A DNA stretch of 64,000 bases from positions 163,762 to 227,761 of the forward strand of contig NZ_CANKZA010000005.1 in NCBI RefSeq assembly GCF_947488465.1, written 5' to 3'. The position numbers and the translations under genes are program-made. The stretch is from an uncultured Microbacterium sp. (GTDB taxonomy: Bacteria; Actinomycetota; Actinomycetes; Actinomycetales; Microbacteriaceae). This document shows positions 30,118-39,169 of this stretch, one piece after another. A model generated the notes under the pieces. That model ran no database searches. It was not told the DNA's origin and was given only the letters and a program-made list of their open reading frames with translations. Within the stretch, counting starts at the first letter, position 1. Each line of letters opens with the position of its first letter.

Positions 30118-30927
30118 ATGACTGTGGACACCGAGTGGACGCCGGCGGATGTCGCCGTGCTCCTGCGTGAACCAACCGACGACGACGACAAGTATTCCCG
30201 AGGGGTCGTGGGGCTCCGCACCGGATCGGCGCGGTACCCGGGGGCCGCGGTCCTGGGAGTCGAGGCGGCCTGGCGGGCCGGCGCGGGCATGGTCCGCTAT
30301 CTCGGCCCGGCCCGGGATCTCGTGCTCGCGCGCCGTCCCGAGACCGTGACGGCGGACGGTCGCGTCCAGGCATGGGTGATCGGTTCGGGGACCGATGCCG
30401 TGCAGCGCGGTGCGGAGGAGACGGCGGCCCTGCATGCCGTACTCGCCGGGGACGTTCCCGTCGTCGTGGATGCCGGCGCGCTCGATCTCGCCATCGCCGC
30501 TACGGCGCCGCTCGTGCTCACTCCCCATGATCGCGAACACGCGGCGCTGCGCACCCAGATCGGCCTGGCCGACATCCCCGATCGCCGCGCGGCGGCGCGG
30601 GATACGGCCGCGCACCTGGATGCTGTCGTGCTGCTGAAGGGAGCGACCACGATCATCACCGCACCGGACGGCGCACAGCGCACCGTGACGACCGGGGTCC
30701 CGTGGCTGTCGACCGCCGGGACCGGTGATGTGCTGGCGGGGATCCTCGGGACCCTCCTGGCCGGCGGCGACGATCCGTTCGCGTGTGCGGCCAGCGCCGC
30801 GTGGGTGCACGGTCGCGCCGGCGCCGCCGCATCGGCGGCGCACGCGGGAGGTCCGCTCGTGGCGGTGGAGGTCGCCGAAGCCGTGGCATCCGTCATCGGG
30901 GGAGTGCTCGCCGCCCGTCGGGCGTGA
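30118..30927 (+). CDS. nnrD: ADP-dependent NAD(P)H-hydrate dehydratase
   Basis: 269 aa, ribokinase-like fold. Motifs: KYSRGVVGLRTGS near the N-terminus, LTPHDREHAAL, VVLLKGATTII and the anion-hole GTGDVLAGILG (about residue 202). Repairs hydrated NADH/NADPH using ADP or ATP. It is the dehydratase alone; the epimerase domain (NnrE) fused in many bacteria is absent and not seen in the window. Followed by a membrane glycosyltransferase gene with its own promoter. Confidence 0.93.
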   Translation: MTVDTEWTPADVAVLLREPTDDDDKYSRGVVGLRTGSARYPGAAVLGVEAAWRAGAGMVRYLGPARDLVLARRPETVTADGRVQAWVIGSGTDAVQRGAEETAALHAVLAGDVPVVVDAGALDLAIAATAPLVLTPHDREHAALRTQIGLADIPDRRAAARDTAAHLDAVVLLKGATTIITAPDGAQRTVTTGVPWLSTAGTGDVLAGILGTLLAGGDDPFACAASAAWVHGRAGAAASAAHAGGPLVAVEVAEAVASVIGGVLAARRA

Positions 30928-30940
30928 GTGACGCGCTCTC

Positions 30941-30946
30941 TAGGAT
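30941..30946 (+). promoter_or_regulatory. -10 box TAGGAT, leaderless promoter
   Basis: TAGGAT ends six bases before the GTG at 30953. Confidence 0.5.
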
Positions 30947-30952
30947 GGGAGC

Positions 30953-32176
30953 GTGTCGAGGCGAGCTGTGCTGTGGATCGCGTTCGCCGTGGTCCACCTC
31001 GGCGTCGCGTGGCTCGGATTCCTCCTGCCGAATCAGCCGATGGGCGATGTCTACAACGTCTACGAACCGTGGTCGACCCAGGCGCTCGCCGGCGGCGGAA
31101 TGGTCGGGATCTCCGAGGAGTGGGTGTATCCGCAACTCGCGATCGTGCCGATGATCCTGGCCCACGCGTTCTCCGGGATCTCCGGGTACATCGTCGGGTG
31201 GGCGATCCTCGTGACCCTCGTGGATGCCGTCGCCTTCGTCGTCCTGGTGGGGTCGGGCCATTCGGTGGGCCGGACGACGGCGGCCTGGTTCTGGCTTGCC
31301 TACATCGCCGTGCTCGGCCCCGTCGGGCTCTACCGCCTCGACGGGGTCACCGTGCCGCTCGTGATGATGGCCTGTCTGTGGCTCGTCGGGAGGCCATGGG
31401 CAGCATCGATCCTGCTCGCGGCGGCCACCTGGATGAAAGTGTGGCCGGCCGCGGTGTTGTTCGCCGCGGTCGTGGCCGTCCGTCGCCGGAGCGCGCTGGT
31501 CGGCGGGGCGGTCGTGGTCTCGACGCTCACCATGCTGGCGATCGTCGCCGCGGGCGGGGGAGCGCACGCCTTCGGGTTCCTCACGGAGCAGAGCGACCGG
31601 GGCTTGCAGGTTGAGGCCGTCGTGAGTGCGCCGTACCTGTGGGGCGCGCTCCACGGACTCGAAGGCTTCTGGGTGTACTGGGACCCCGGGATCGTGACGT
31701 TCCAGGTCACGGGGGCCGGCATCGACCCGGTGATCGCCGCGATGACACCGATCCTCGTGATCGCGATGGCCGCCGTCGGTGTTCTCGGCGCGTGGGCTGC
31801 CGCGCGTGGCGCGCGATTCGTGTCGCTCTTCCCGGCGCTGTCGCTCGCGCTCGTGAGCGGGCTGATCGTGTTCAACAAGGTCGGTTCACCGCAGTACCTG
31901 TGCTGGCTGATCCCGCCGATCGCGCTGGGGCTCGTCATCGACCGGCGCCGCTGGGCGGTGCCGGGCACGGTTGCCCTGGCAGTGGCGCTGCTCACCCAAC
32001 TCGTCTACCCGTTGCTGTACACCGGCATCCTCGCCCCGGCGCTCGTCCCGGTCGTGATCCTGACCCTCCGCAACGCGATCCTCGTCGTGATCTTCGTGTG
32101 GATGCTGGCCCGCCTCGTCCGGCTGATGCGCTCGCCGGTGGGGCGCGCCGCCCCGGCACACGTCCTCGTCCGCTGA
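30953..32176 (+). CDS. GT87-like (DUF2029) membrane glycosyltransferase
   Basis: 407 aa, GTG start. About ten hydrophobic segments spread over the whole length. The first extracytoplasmic loop holds an acidic/aromatic stretch (GDVYNVYEPW) where GT-C enzymes carry catalytic acids, and conserved LKVWP-like (ATWMKVWPAAVL) and NKVGSPQYLCWLIPPI motifs fit the DUF2029/GT87 mannosyltransferase group. These use polyprenyl-phosphate sugars to build lipoglycans. The exact sugar cannot be told. Confidence 0.8.
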   Translation: MSRRAVLWIAFAVVHLGVAWLGFLLPNQPMGDVYNVYEPWSTQALAGGGMVGISEEWVYPQLAIVPMILAHAFSGISGYIVGWAILVTLVDAVAFVVLVGSGHSVGRTTAAWFWLAYIAVLGPVGLYRLDGVTVPLVMMACLWLVGRPWAASILLAAATWMKVWPAAVLFAAVVAVRRRSALVGGAVVVSTLTMLAIVAAGGGAHAFGFLTEQSDRGLQVEAVVSAPYLWGALHGLEGFWVYWDPGIVTFQVTGAGIDPVIAAMTPILVIAMAAVGVLGAWAAARGARFVSLFPALSLALVSGLIVFNKVGSPQYLCWLIPPIALGLVIDRRRWAVPGTVALAVALLTQLVYPLLYTGILAPALVPVVILTLRNAILVVIFVWMLARLVRLMRSPVGRAAPAHVLVR

Positions 32177-32194
32177 CACCCCTCGGGAGCTCCC

Positions 32195-32533
32195 ATGCTG
32201 ATCGCCTTCTCCGTCGCCCCCTCCGGTACCGGCCGCTCCGACGGGTCGGTGCACGACGCCGTCGCGGCGGCCGTCGCCGTCGTCCGCGCGTCGGGACTGG
32301 CCCACCGGACCACCTCGATGTTCACCGAGATCGAGGGGGAGTGGGATGAGGTCTTCGCCGTGGTCAAGGCGGCCACCGACGCTGTCCTTCCGTTCGGATC
32401 GCGCGTCTCGCTCGTGCTGAAGGCCGATATCCGTCCCGGATACACCGGAGAGCTCGACGCGAAGATCGACCGGCTCGAGCAGGCGCTGGGCGACAGCGCG
32501 CAGGAAGGCCGTACCCCTCCCGCGGGCCGCTAG
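32195..32533 (+). CDS. Thiamine-binding protein, MTH1187/YkoF-like
   Basis: 112 aa. Small ferredoxin-like fold with LIAFSVAPSGTG at the start, a middle HRTTSMFTEIEGEWDEVFAVV and SRVSLVLKADIRPG near the C-terminus, matching the COG0011 MTH1187/YkoF family that binds thiamine or hydroxymethylpyrimidine. Lies 18 bases after the glycosyltransferase stop with a GGGAG site. The following MFS gene has its own -10 box. Confidence 0.85.
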   Translation: MLIAFSVAPSGTGRSDGSVHDAVAAAVAVVRASGLAHRTTSMFTEIEGEWDEVFAVVKAATDAVLPFGSRVSLVLKADIRPGYTGELDAKIDRLEQALGDSAQEGRTPPAGR

Positions 32534-32536
32534 GCT
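32531..32536 (+). promoter_or_regulatory. -10 box TAGGCT before the MFS gene
   Basis: TAGGCT overlaps the stop of the thiamine-binding protein gene and ends seven bases before the GTG at 32544. Confidence 0.45.
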
Positions 32537-32543
32537 GTCGCGA

Positions 32544-33764
32544 GTGACCTCCTCGATCTCTTCGAGGGGTGCGGCGATGTGGGCGCTCCTCTCCCTCGCC
32601 ATCGGTTCGTTCGGCATCGGCATGACCGAGTTCGTCGTGATGGGCCTTCTCCCCAACATCGCGGCCGATCTCCACCCGGCTGCCTGGGCGGCCTCGCCGG
32701 AGGACGCCGTCGCCGGCGCCGGCTGGCTCATCACCCTGTACGCGCTCGGGGTCGTCGTCGGGGCGCCGACGATTGCCGCGTCGGTCGCGAAGTATCCGCG
32801 GCACCGCGTGATGCTCGCGCTCGCGGCGGCGCTCACCGTCTTCAACGCGCTGACGTTCGTGTTGCCGACGTTCGAGCTGGTCGCGGCATCCCGATTTCTT
32901 GCGGGACTGCCGCACGGTGCCTATTTCGGGATCGGCGCCCTCGTCGCGGCCGACGTGCTCGGGCCCGGCAAACGTGCGAAGGGCGTCGCTTTCGTCCTCA
33001 CCGGTCTGACGGTCGCCAACGTCGTCGGCGTGCCGATCGGCACCTTCCTCGGCCAGCAGTACGGCTGGCGCATGGCGTTCGCGCTCGTCGCGGCGATCTT
33101 TGCCCTCGCCACCGTGATGATCGCGTTCACGGTTCCCCCGCACGCGGGCGACCCCGGTCGCACGCTCCGGGCGGAGCTCGGCGCCTTCCGCATCGGACAG
33201 GTGTGGCTGACGCTCGGTGTCGGCGCGATCGGCTTCGGCGGATTCTTCGCCGCCTACAGCTACATCGCCTCGATCGTGACCGATGTCGCAGGGTCGCCGG
33301 AGTGGGTGGTGCCGATCATTCTGGTCGTCATGGGGGTCGGTATGACCGCCGGCAACCTCGTCGGTGGACACCTGGCCGACCTTGATCTGAAGAGGACGCT
33401 CCTCGGCGGGATGGTACTGCTGATCGCGGTTCAGGTGCTCTTGGCACTCACCGCGCAGTGGATCGTGGCGCTCGGCTTCTTCGTCTTCGCTGTCGGCTTC
33501 GTCTCGTCGGTGCTGAGTCCGACCATCCAGACGCGCCTGATGGACGTCGCCGGCGACAACCAGTCGATCGCCGCGGCGCTCAATCACTCGGCGCTGAACA
33601 TCGGCAACGCCAGCGGGGCCTTCCTCGGCGGTGTCGTGATCGCGGCCGGCTTCGGATTCGTCGCCCCGGTGTGGGTCGGCGTCGCCCTCGCGGCCGCGGG
33701 CCTTGCCCTCACGCTCGTCAGCTTCCGATGGGAAGCACGCCGCCCGGTTCTCGTCGCCGCCTGA
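32544..33764 (+). CDS. MFS transporter, DHA1/AraJ type
   Basis: 406 aa, GTG start. Twelve hydrophobic segments; the first loop region has GSFGIGMTEFVVMGLLPNIAADL, typical of the AraJ/ChlR/NepI-like DHA1 efflux group, and motif A-like VAKYPRHRVM follows segment 2. These pumps export sugars, nucleosides or drugs by proton antiport. Substrate not inferable. Convergent with metX, two bases apart. Confidence 0.88.
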   Translation: MTSSISSRGAAMWALLSLAIGSFGIGMTEFVVMGLLPNIAADLHPAAWAASPEDAVAGAGWLITLYALGVVVGAPTIAASVAKYPRHRVMLALAAALTVFNALTFVLPTFELVAASRFLAGLPHGAYFGIGALVAADVLGPGKRAKGVAFVLTGLTVANVVGVPIGTFLGQQYGWRMAFALVAAIFALATVMIAFTVPPHAGDPGRTLRAELGAFRIGQVWLTLGVGAIGFGGFFAAYSYIASIVTDVAGSPEWVVPIILVVMGVGMTAGNLVGGHLADLDLKRTLLGGMVLLIAVQVLLALTAQWIVALGFFVFAVGFVSSVLSPTIQTRLMDVAGDNQSIAAALNHSALNIGNASGAFLGGVVIAAGFGFVAPVWVGVALAAAGLALTLVSFRWEARRPVLVAA

Positions 33765-33766
33765 GC

Positions 33767-34969
33767 TCAGGACTCCAGGAGTCGGCGGAGGTGTCTGCCC
33801 ACTGCGGCCGTCTCGATCAGGAACCCGTCGTGTCCGAAATCGCTGGACAGGACGACGGCATCCGCATCGATCGTCGTGCGGATGCCGCGCGCGATGCGAT
33901 GCTGGCCGTCGACCGGGAAGAGCCGGTCACTGTCGATGCCGAGGACGAGCGTCGTCGCCTGCACTCGCGCCAGGGCGTCTTCGATGCCCCCCCGCCCCCG
34001 ACCGACGTCGTGCGAATCCATCGCCTCGACGAGCGCGATGTAACTGTTCGCATCGAACCGTCGCGTGAACTTGTTGCCGTGGAAGTCGAGGTAGCTTTCG
34101 ACCGCGAAGCGCCCGCCGTGGCCGAGCGGGCTCTTGCCCGACTGCCAGGAGCGTTGAAAACGCTGATTGAGCTCGGTCGGGCTGCGGTAGTTCAGCAGCG
34201 CCATCCGCCGGGCGAGTGCGAGGCCGCGATGCGGCCCGTCGCCGTCGCCGGAGTCGTAGTACTCACCGGCAGCGAACCGCGGATCCATCTGAATCGCTTC
34301 CAGCTGCACGCCGTTGAGGGCGATCTGGTCGGCAGTCGTCATCGGCGGAGCCGAGAGCACCGCGAGACGGCGTACCCGGTCGGGCTCGCCGATGCCCCAC
34401 TCCAACGCGTGCATCCCGCCCATCGACCCTCCGATGACGGCGGCCCACACCTCCACACCGAGCGCATCAGCGAGGCGCACTTGCGCGGCGACCTGATCGC
34501 GGATCGTGAGATACGGGAACCGTGACGCCCACTCATAGCCATCCGGGGCGATCGAGGACGGTCCGGTCGAGCCCTGGCATCCACCGAACATGTTGGGCGC
34601 CACGACGAACCAGCGGTCGGTGTCGATCGGAGCGCCGGGACCCACGATGTCGCCCCACCAGCCGGCGGTGGGGTGCCCGGGGCCGGCCGGGCCACGCAGG
34701 TGGCTGTCGCCGGTGAGGGCGTGCAAGACCAGCACCGCGTTGTCGCGGGTGGCGCTGAGCTTCCCCCAGGTCTCGTACGCCAGGCGGATGCTGGGCAGCT
34801 CCGCCCCGCTCTCAGTCGCGAACGCGCCCAAGGCGGCGAAGTGCCGCTCGCCCACCGGGTCGCCGTCTCGCCAGGCCCCGGTCGTGGGCGGGCGACCGCG
34901 GAGTAGGCGCGCATCGGCCTCCGTGATCGGTGCGCTCGGCACCGTGTCTTCGGAGGTCTGCCAGTCCAT
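33767..34969 (-). CDS. metX: Homoserine O-acetyltransferase
   Basis: 400 aa from the ATG of DWQTSEDTVPSAP; an ATG three codons earlier is also possible. Alpha/beta hydrolase fold: LAYETWGKL, the oxyanion LHALTGDSH, nucleophile serine in GGSMGGMHALEW (about residue 175), and C-terminal D and H in LGIDSDRLFPV and DFGHDGFL. Acetylates homoserine with acetyl-CoA, the first step of methionine synthesis. It lies downstream of metY on the same strand, with a long inverted repeat between them. Confidence 0.95.
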   Translation of the reverse strand: MDWQTSEDTVPSAPITEADARLLRGRPPTTGAWRDGDPVGERHFAALGAFATESGAELPSIRLAYETWGKLSATRDNAVLVLHALTGDSHLRGPAGPGHPTAGWWGDIVGPGAPIDTDRWFVVAPNMFGGCQGSTGPSSIAPDGYEWASRFPYLTIRDQVAAQVRLADALGVEVWAAVIGGSMGGMHALEWGIGEPDRVRRLAVLSAPPMTTADQIALNGVQLEAIQMDPRFAAGEYYDSGDGDGPHRGLALARRMALLNYRSPTELNQRFQRSWQSGKSPLGHGGRFAVESYLDFHGNKFTRRFDANSYIALVEAMDSHDVGRGRGGIEDALARVQATTLVLGIDSDRLFPVDGQHRIARGIRTTIDADAVVLSSDFGHDGFLIETAAVGRHLRRLLES

Positions 34970-35036
34970 GGCATCCATTCTCTCGGTCCGGAGGGGTCCC
35001 CGCCGTCGTGTTACGCCCCTCGTCGCGCGCGAACGG

Positions 35037-35100
35037 CGCAGAAATGCGCGAACTCCGCATCCGATGACAGTGATGGATGCGGAGTTCGCGACATTCTGCG
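35037..35100. repeat. 26-bp-arm inverted repeat between metY and metX
   Basis: Arms 35037-35062 and 35075-35100 around a 12-base spacer. The inner 16 bp (GAACTCCGCATCC and neighbours) match perfectly; three bases near the outer end differ (AAATG against AATGT). It lies in the 158-bp gap between metX and metY. It could be a terminator/attenuator after metY or a mobile palindromic repeat. Confidence 0.85.
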
Positions 35101-35127
35101 GAGTTGGTGACCCGCAGGGGGCAAGGA

Positions 35128-36450
35128 TCAGGCGCGCGCGGTCTCGGAGAGGCGGCGCGCGGCGGCGAGAGCCTGTTCCAGATCGGCCTTCAGGTCTTCG
35201 ACGTTCTCGAGGCCGACGGACAGGCGCACGAGCCCCGGGGTCACACCGGCGGTCAGCTGCTGCTCGGGTGTGAGCTGCGCGTGCGTGGTGGATGCCGGGT
35301 GGATCACGAGCGAACGCACATCGCCGATGTTGGCGAGGTGGCTGAACAGGCTGAGCGAGTTGACGAACTCGCGACCCGCCTGCACCCCACCCTTGAGCTC
35401 GAACGACAGCACCGCGCCGACACCCTTCGGGGCGTAGCGGTTCGCGGCGGCGTACCACGGCGAGCTCGGCAGGCCGGAGTAGTTGACCGAGGCGATGTCG
35501 TCACTGCTGTCGAGCCACTCCGCGATCTCCTGCGCGTTCTGGACGTGCCGCTCGATACGCAGCGAGAGCGTTTCGATGCCCTGGATCAGCAGCCATGCGC
35601 TCTGCGGCGAGATGGCCGCGCCGAGGTCGCGGAGCAACTGGACACGCGCCTTGATGATGTAGGCCAGCCCATCGCCGACCGCCTGGGTGTAGACCGCGCC
35701 GTGGTACGAGGGGTCGGGTGTCGTGAGCCCCGGGAAACGGTCGGAGTGCTCCGACCAGGGGAAGGACCCACCGTCGACGATGACGCCGCCGATCGTGGTG
35801 CCATGGCCGCCGAGGAACTTCGTCGCGGAGTGGACGATGAGGTCGGCGCCGAACTCGAACGGCTTGATCAGGTAGGGGGTTGCGATCGTGTTGTCGACGA
35901 CGAGCGGAACACCGACCTCGTGCGCGACATCCGCGACGGCCCGGATGTCGAGGACGTTGATCTTCGGGTTGCCGATCGTTTCGCCGAAGAAGAGCTTCGT
36001 GTTCGGGCGGACGGCGCGGCGCCACTCTTCGGGGTCGTCCTGGTTCTCGACGAAGGTCGTCTCGATGCCGAGCTTGGCGAGGGTGTATTTGAACAGGTTG
36101 TACGTGCCGCCGTAGATCGAGCTCGACGAGACGATGTGGTCGCCCGCCTCGGCGATGTTCAACACGGCGAAGGTCGTCGCCGACTGGCCACTCGAGACGA
36201 GGAGCGCGCCGGTGCCGCCTTCGAGCGCCGCGACGCGCTCTTCGACGACAGCCTGCGTCGGGTTCTGGATGCGGGTGTAGATGTTGCCGAACTCGGCGAG
36301 TGCGAAGAGGTTCGCCGCGTGGTCGGCGTTGTCGAAGACGTAGGACGTCGTCTGGTAGATCGGCGTCGCGCGCGCTTTCGTCACAGGGTCCGGGGCAGCG
36401 CCGGCATGGATCTGGGTGGTCTCGAAGCGCCAGTTCTCGGGTGCGGACAT
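35128..36450 (-). CDS. metY: O-acetylhomoserine sulfhydrylase (direct sulfhydrylation)
   Basis: 440 aa, Cys/Met-metabolism PLP family. Landmarks: RATPIYQTTSYVF, YTRIQNPTQAVVEER, the substrate-side SSGQSATT, and the PLP lysine in HSATKFLGGHG (about residue 212). The MetY length (about 430-440, longer than MetB/MetC) and the pairing with metX favour conversion of O-acetylhomoserine plus sulfide to homocysteine. GGAG precedes the ATG. Confidence 0.95.
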   Translation of the reverse strand: MSAPENWRFETTQIHAGAAPDPVTKARATPIYQTTSYVFDNADHAANLFALAEFGNIYTRIQNPTQAVVEERVAALEGGTGALLVSSGQSATTFAVLNIAEAGDHIVSSSSIYGGTYNLFKYTLAKLGIETTFVENQDDPEEWRRAVRPNTKLFFGETIGNPKINVLDIRAVADVAHEVGVPLVVDNTIATPYLIKPFEFGADLIVHSATKFLGGHGTTIGGVIVDGGSFPWSEHSDRFPGLTTPDPSYHGAVYTQAVGDGLAYIIKARVQLLRDLGAAISPQSAWLLIQGIETLSLRIERHVQNAQEIAEWLDSSDDIASVNYSGLPSSPWYAAANRYAPKGVGAVLSFELKGGVQAGREFVNSLSLFSHLANIGDVRSLVIHPASTTHAQLTPEQQLTAGVTPGLVRLSVGLENVEDLKADLEQALAAARRLSETARA

Positions 36451-36505
36451 GGGGCGGCTCCTGCGTGTTCGTCGGTGGCGCGGGCGGATGCCGGCGACCT
36501 CACCG

Positions 36506-36535
36506 ACTGTACGGTTCGCACGTCGGAGTCAACAA
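36506..36535 (-). promoter_or_regulatory. Candidate metY promoter
   Basis: On the minus strand TTGTTG (36535-36530) and TACAGT (36511-36506) are 18 bases apart, about 55 bases before the metY ATG. An alternative -35 TTGACT overlaps at shorter spacing. No S-box or SAM-IV riboswitch was recognised in the leader. Confidence 0.45.
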
Positions 36536-36569
36536 CCGCCCGGAAATGTGACGTAATGCGGGGTGCCGG

Positions 36570-36575
36570 TAGCGT
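36570..36575 (+). promoter_or_regulatory. -10 box TAGCGT, leaderless promoter of the SDR gene
   Basis: TAGCGT is followed by six G residues and the ATG at 36582. Confidence 0.5.
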
Positions 36576-36581
36576 GGGGGG

Positions 36582-37361
36582 ATGAGTTCGCGACGTGCAG
36601 TGGTCACAGGGGCAAGTTCGGGAATCGGTGCGGCGACGGCGCGCGCGCTCCGCGCGGCGGGCTGGGATGTCGTGGGAGTCGCACGGCGCGCCGACCGGCT
36701 CGAGGCCCTCGACGCCGAGATCGGTTCGCGCTCGTTCGCGGCCGATCTCACGAACGAGGGTGATGTGGCCGCTCTCGCGGAACATCTCCAGGCCACCGGG
36801 CCGGTCCACGCGCTCGTGCACGTCGCGGGAGGTGCGCGCGGTGCCGACCGGGTCGAAGACGCGCGCGCCGCCGATTGGAGGTGGATGTTCGAGGTCAACG
36901 TCCTCTCCGCTCAGCTCGTCACGGCGGCGCTGCTGCCGCTCCTGCGGTCGTCGATCGCGGCCGACGGCGAGCACGCCGACGCGCTGTATGTCACCTCGAC
37001 CGCGGCGCAGACCGCTTATCCGGGCGGGAGCGGATACAACGCAGCCAAAGCGGGTGAAGCGATGCTCGTCCACGCGTTGCGGCTCGAACTCAACGGTGAG
37101 CCCATTCGGGTGACCGAGGTCGCTCCCGGCATGGTGCTCACGGAAGAGTTCACCGTGAATCGGCTCGGCGGCGATCAGGCAAGCGCCGAAAAGGTCTACG
37201 AGGGGGTCGAGCATCCCCTGGTCGCCGACGATGTGGCCGATGTGATCCGTTACGCGCTCGACGCGCCGGGACACGTCAACCTCGACCTCGTCACGATGCG
37301 TCCCGTCGCGCAGTCCGCGCAGCACCTGCTCGCGCGCGGACCCCTGCGCCCGCGCACCTGA
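36582..37361 (+). CDS. Short-chain dehydrogenase/reductase, YdfG-like
   Basis: 259 aa classical SDR. Cofactor motif TGASSGIGAATA at residues 9-20 with ARRADR after beta-2 (NADP-type), NAG-like HVAGGA, catalytic Ser in VTSTAAQ, and YNAAK. VNVLSAQLVTAALLPLL is the helix after beta-4. Resembles the YdfG group acting on 3-hydroxy acids such as L-allo-threonine, but substrate is uncertain. Divergent from metY. Confidence 0.9.
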   Translation: MSSRRAVVTGASSGIGAATARALRAAGWDVVGVARRADRLEALDAEIGSRSFAADLTNEGDVAALAEHLQATGPVHALVHVAGGARGADRVEDARAADWRWMFEVNVLSAQLVTAALLPLLRSSIAADGEHADALYVTSTAAQTAYPGGSGYNAAKAGEAMLVHALRLELNGEPIRVTEVAPGMVLTEEFTVNRLGGDQASAEKVYEGVEHPLVADDVADVIRYALDAPGHVNLDLVTMRPVAQSAQHLLARGPLRPRT

Positions 37362-37396
37362 CGCGCGGGGCTGATCCGCGCCGCCGATCTGCGCCC

Positions 37397-37605
37397 AGAG
37401 AAGGTGGCGTGTCCTGCCCACTCCCCTCTACCCTGACCGCAGGATGGGTCACCTTTCTGACTCGCGTGGTGAGGAGGTGGCGTGTTCTGCCCGGTCTCGC
37501 CGCGCGATGCCGCAGGATGGGTCACCTCCCTGAGCCGCGTGGTGAGGAGGTGGCGTGTTCTGCCCGGTGTCGCCGCGCGATGCCGCAGATCGGGTCACCT
37601 TTCGG
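37397..37605. repeat. Tandem repeat, 73-bp unit, two full and two partial copies
   Basis: Full copies start at 37439 and 37512, a partial third at 37585, and a degenerate half copy at 37397-37438. Each unit holds GGGTCACC, then about 15 bases on GGTGAGGAGGTGGCGTGTTCTGCCCG. CACCTCC/GGAGGTG can form a stem; in copy 1 CACCTTT still pairs as RNA on the plus strand through G-U. The 73-bp length is not a multiple of three. It fills most of the gap between the convergent SDR and MFS genes. Confidence 0.9.
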
Positions 37606-37642
37606 GTGCGGTGCATCGAAGCACCACTGACCCGGCGCCGGA

Positions 37643-39094
37643 TCAGGCCGGGGGAGCATCGGCGAACGCGACCTTCGGCACGAACACCAGCAGGATCGCC
37701 GCGAGGAAGCCTCCGGCGGCGCAGATCGCCCAGACAGTGAGGTAGCCGCCGAGGGATGCCGCCGTCTCGCTCAGGACGGCTCCGGCTCCGGCGGCCAGCA
37801 CGACGCCGAAGACGGCGGAGGAGAACGTCCCGCCGATCGTCTTGGTGGTGTTGGTCAAGGCGGAGGAGATCCCTGTCTGTCCGCGGGGCGCCGCGGCGGC
37901 GGCCGCCGCCGGCATGGCGCCGACGAGCGCGCCGCATCCGAGCCCCGCGATCGACAGATTCAGGAGCACCTGCCAGAGTTCCCGGTGGAACGGCAGGAAC
38001 AGGGCGTAGCCGATCCCGACGAGTAGCGCCGCGACGATCAGGACGACCCGCGGGCTCGCGCGACGCGAGGTCACGGCGAAGACGATCGCCCCGACGATGA
38101 GCGACACGAGATAGACCCCGATGATGTTCGAGCGCTCGGTGGCGTCGAGTCCGAGGCCGTAGCCGAGTGCAGGATCGGTGCCCGCGTACGTCGACAACGG
38201 ACCCTGCGCACCCAGCAGGCTGATCCCCACGAGGAACGCGGTGGCCTGCACGGGCCACATCTCCGGGCGACGCAACACTCGGATATCGACCGCGGGGTCA
38301 TCCTGGCGCAGTTCGAACCAGACGAAGACGGCGAAGCCGGCGATGCCGGCGATGAGCAGCATCCACACCCACACGGCGCTGGGACCGTTGAGTCGGAGGA
38401 ACGTCAGCGCGCTCGTCACCAGCAGCAGCGCCATCGCCAGCAGCACGAATCCGCCCGAGTCGAGTGTCCGGCCCGGCTCCGGGGTCGACTCGGGGACGCC
38501 GATCCAGATCACGACGGCGACGAGGGTGACCGCGATCGCGGGGACGATGAGCGTCGCGGTGAGGTTTCCGCCCGTCGCGGCGAATATTCGCCCGGCCGCG
38601 AGCGCGCCGATGATCGCACCGGCTTGCAGGCCGACCACGAGCAGGCCCGCCGCGCGCCGCGTCGTGGAAACGCCCCGGTTGTGCACGCGTCCGCGCTCGA
38701 AGATGAGGGCGATCTCCAGCGGCAACCACACGACGTAGAACCCCTGCAGAGCCCAGGCGATCAGGAAACTCCAGAACGACGTGGCAAACGCCAACCACCA
38801 GGTCGCCCCCGCCGTGAGGATCGCCGCGATCAGCAGGATGCGCTTGTGCCCGTACATGTCGCCGAGCTTCGCGAGGATCGGCACGACGAGGGCCGAGAGC
38901 AGGAGCTGCGCGGCCTCGAACCAGTTGACGTCCGAATCGTGGATGCCGAGCGACACCACGATGTCGCTGAACAGCGGCACGTAATAGCCCTGGAGAATTC
39001 CGCTGACGATCTCGACGAGGACGAACCACCCCACCAGCCCCGCGGTGATGCCGAGAGCGGACGTGCGAAGAGAGGCGGACGGGGTCGTGGACAC
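37643..39094 (-). CDS. MFS transporter (DHA2-like, 14 segments suspected)
   Basis: 483 aa from the GTG of STTPSASLRTSALG; TAGACT lies seven bases before it on the minus strand, so it may be leaderless. Motif A is LAKLGDMYGHKRILLIAA. The hydrophobic profile suggests 12-14 segments. Resembles actinobacterial DHA2 drug/proton antiporters; substrate unknown. The preceding antisense frame to 39292 is not protein-like. Confidence 0.85.
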   Translation of the reverse strand: MSTTPSASLRTSALGITAGLVGWFVLVEIVSGILQGYYVPLFSDIVVSLGIHDSDVNWFEAAQLLLSALVVPILAKLGDMYGHKRILLIAAILTAGATWWLAFATSFWSFLIAWALQGFYVVWLPLEIALIFERGRVHNRGVSTTRRAAGLLVVGLQAGAIIGALAAGRIFAATGGNLTATLIVPAIAVTLVAVVIWIGVPESTPEPGRTLDSGGFVLLAMALLLVTSALTFLRLNGPSAVWVWMLLIAGIAGFAVFVWFELRQDDPAVDIRVLRRPEMWPVQATAFLVGISLLGAQGPLSTYAGTDPALGYGLGLDATERSNIIGVYLVSLIVGAIVFAVTSRRASPRVVLIVAALLVGIGYALFLPFHRELWQVLLNLSIAGLGCGALVGAMPAAAAAAAPRGQTGISSALTNTTKTIGGTFSSAVFGVVLAAGAGAVLSETAASLGGYLTVWAICAAGGFLAAILLVFVPKVAFADAPPA

Positions 39095-39169
39095 GGCGAT
39101 CAGTCTAGAGGCGCGGTGCCGCGCGATCGGGGAGCGCCGTAGGCTGACCTTTCGCGAGAAGGAGACAGT

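Noticed and set aside
36451..36581. SAM riboswitch before metY
   Set aside because: The leader after the candidate promoter is only about 55 bases and holds no S-box or SAM-IV core.
37397..37605. CRISPR-like array
   Set aside because: Copies are contiguous 73-bp units without spacers of differing sequence and no cas gene is near; it is an ordinary tandem repeat.
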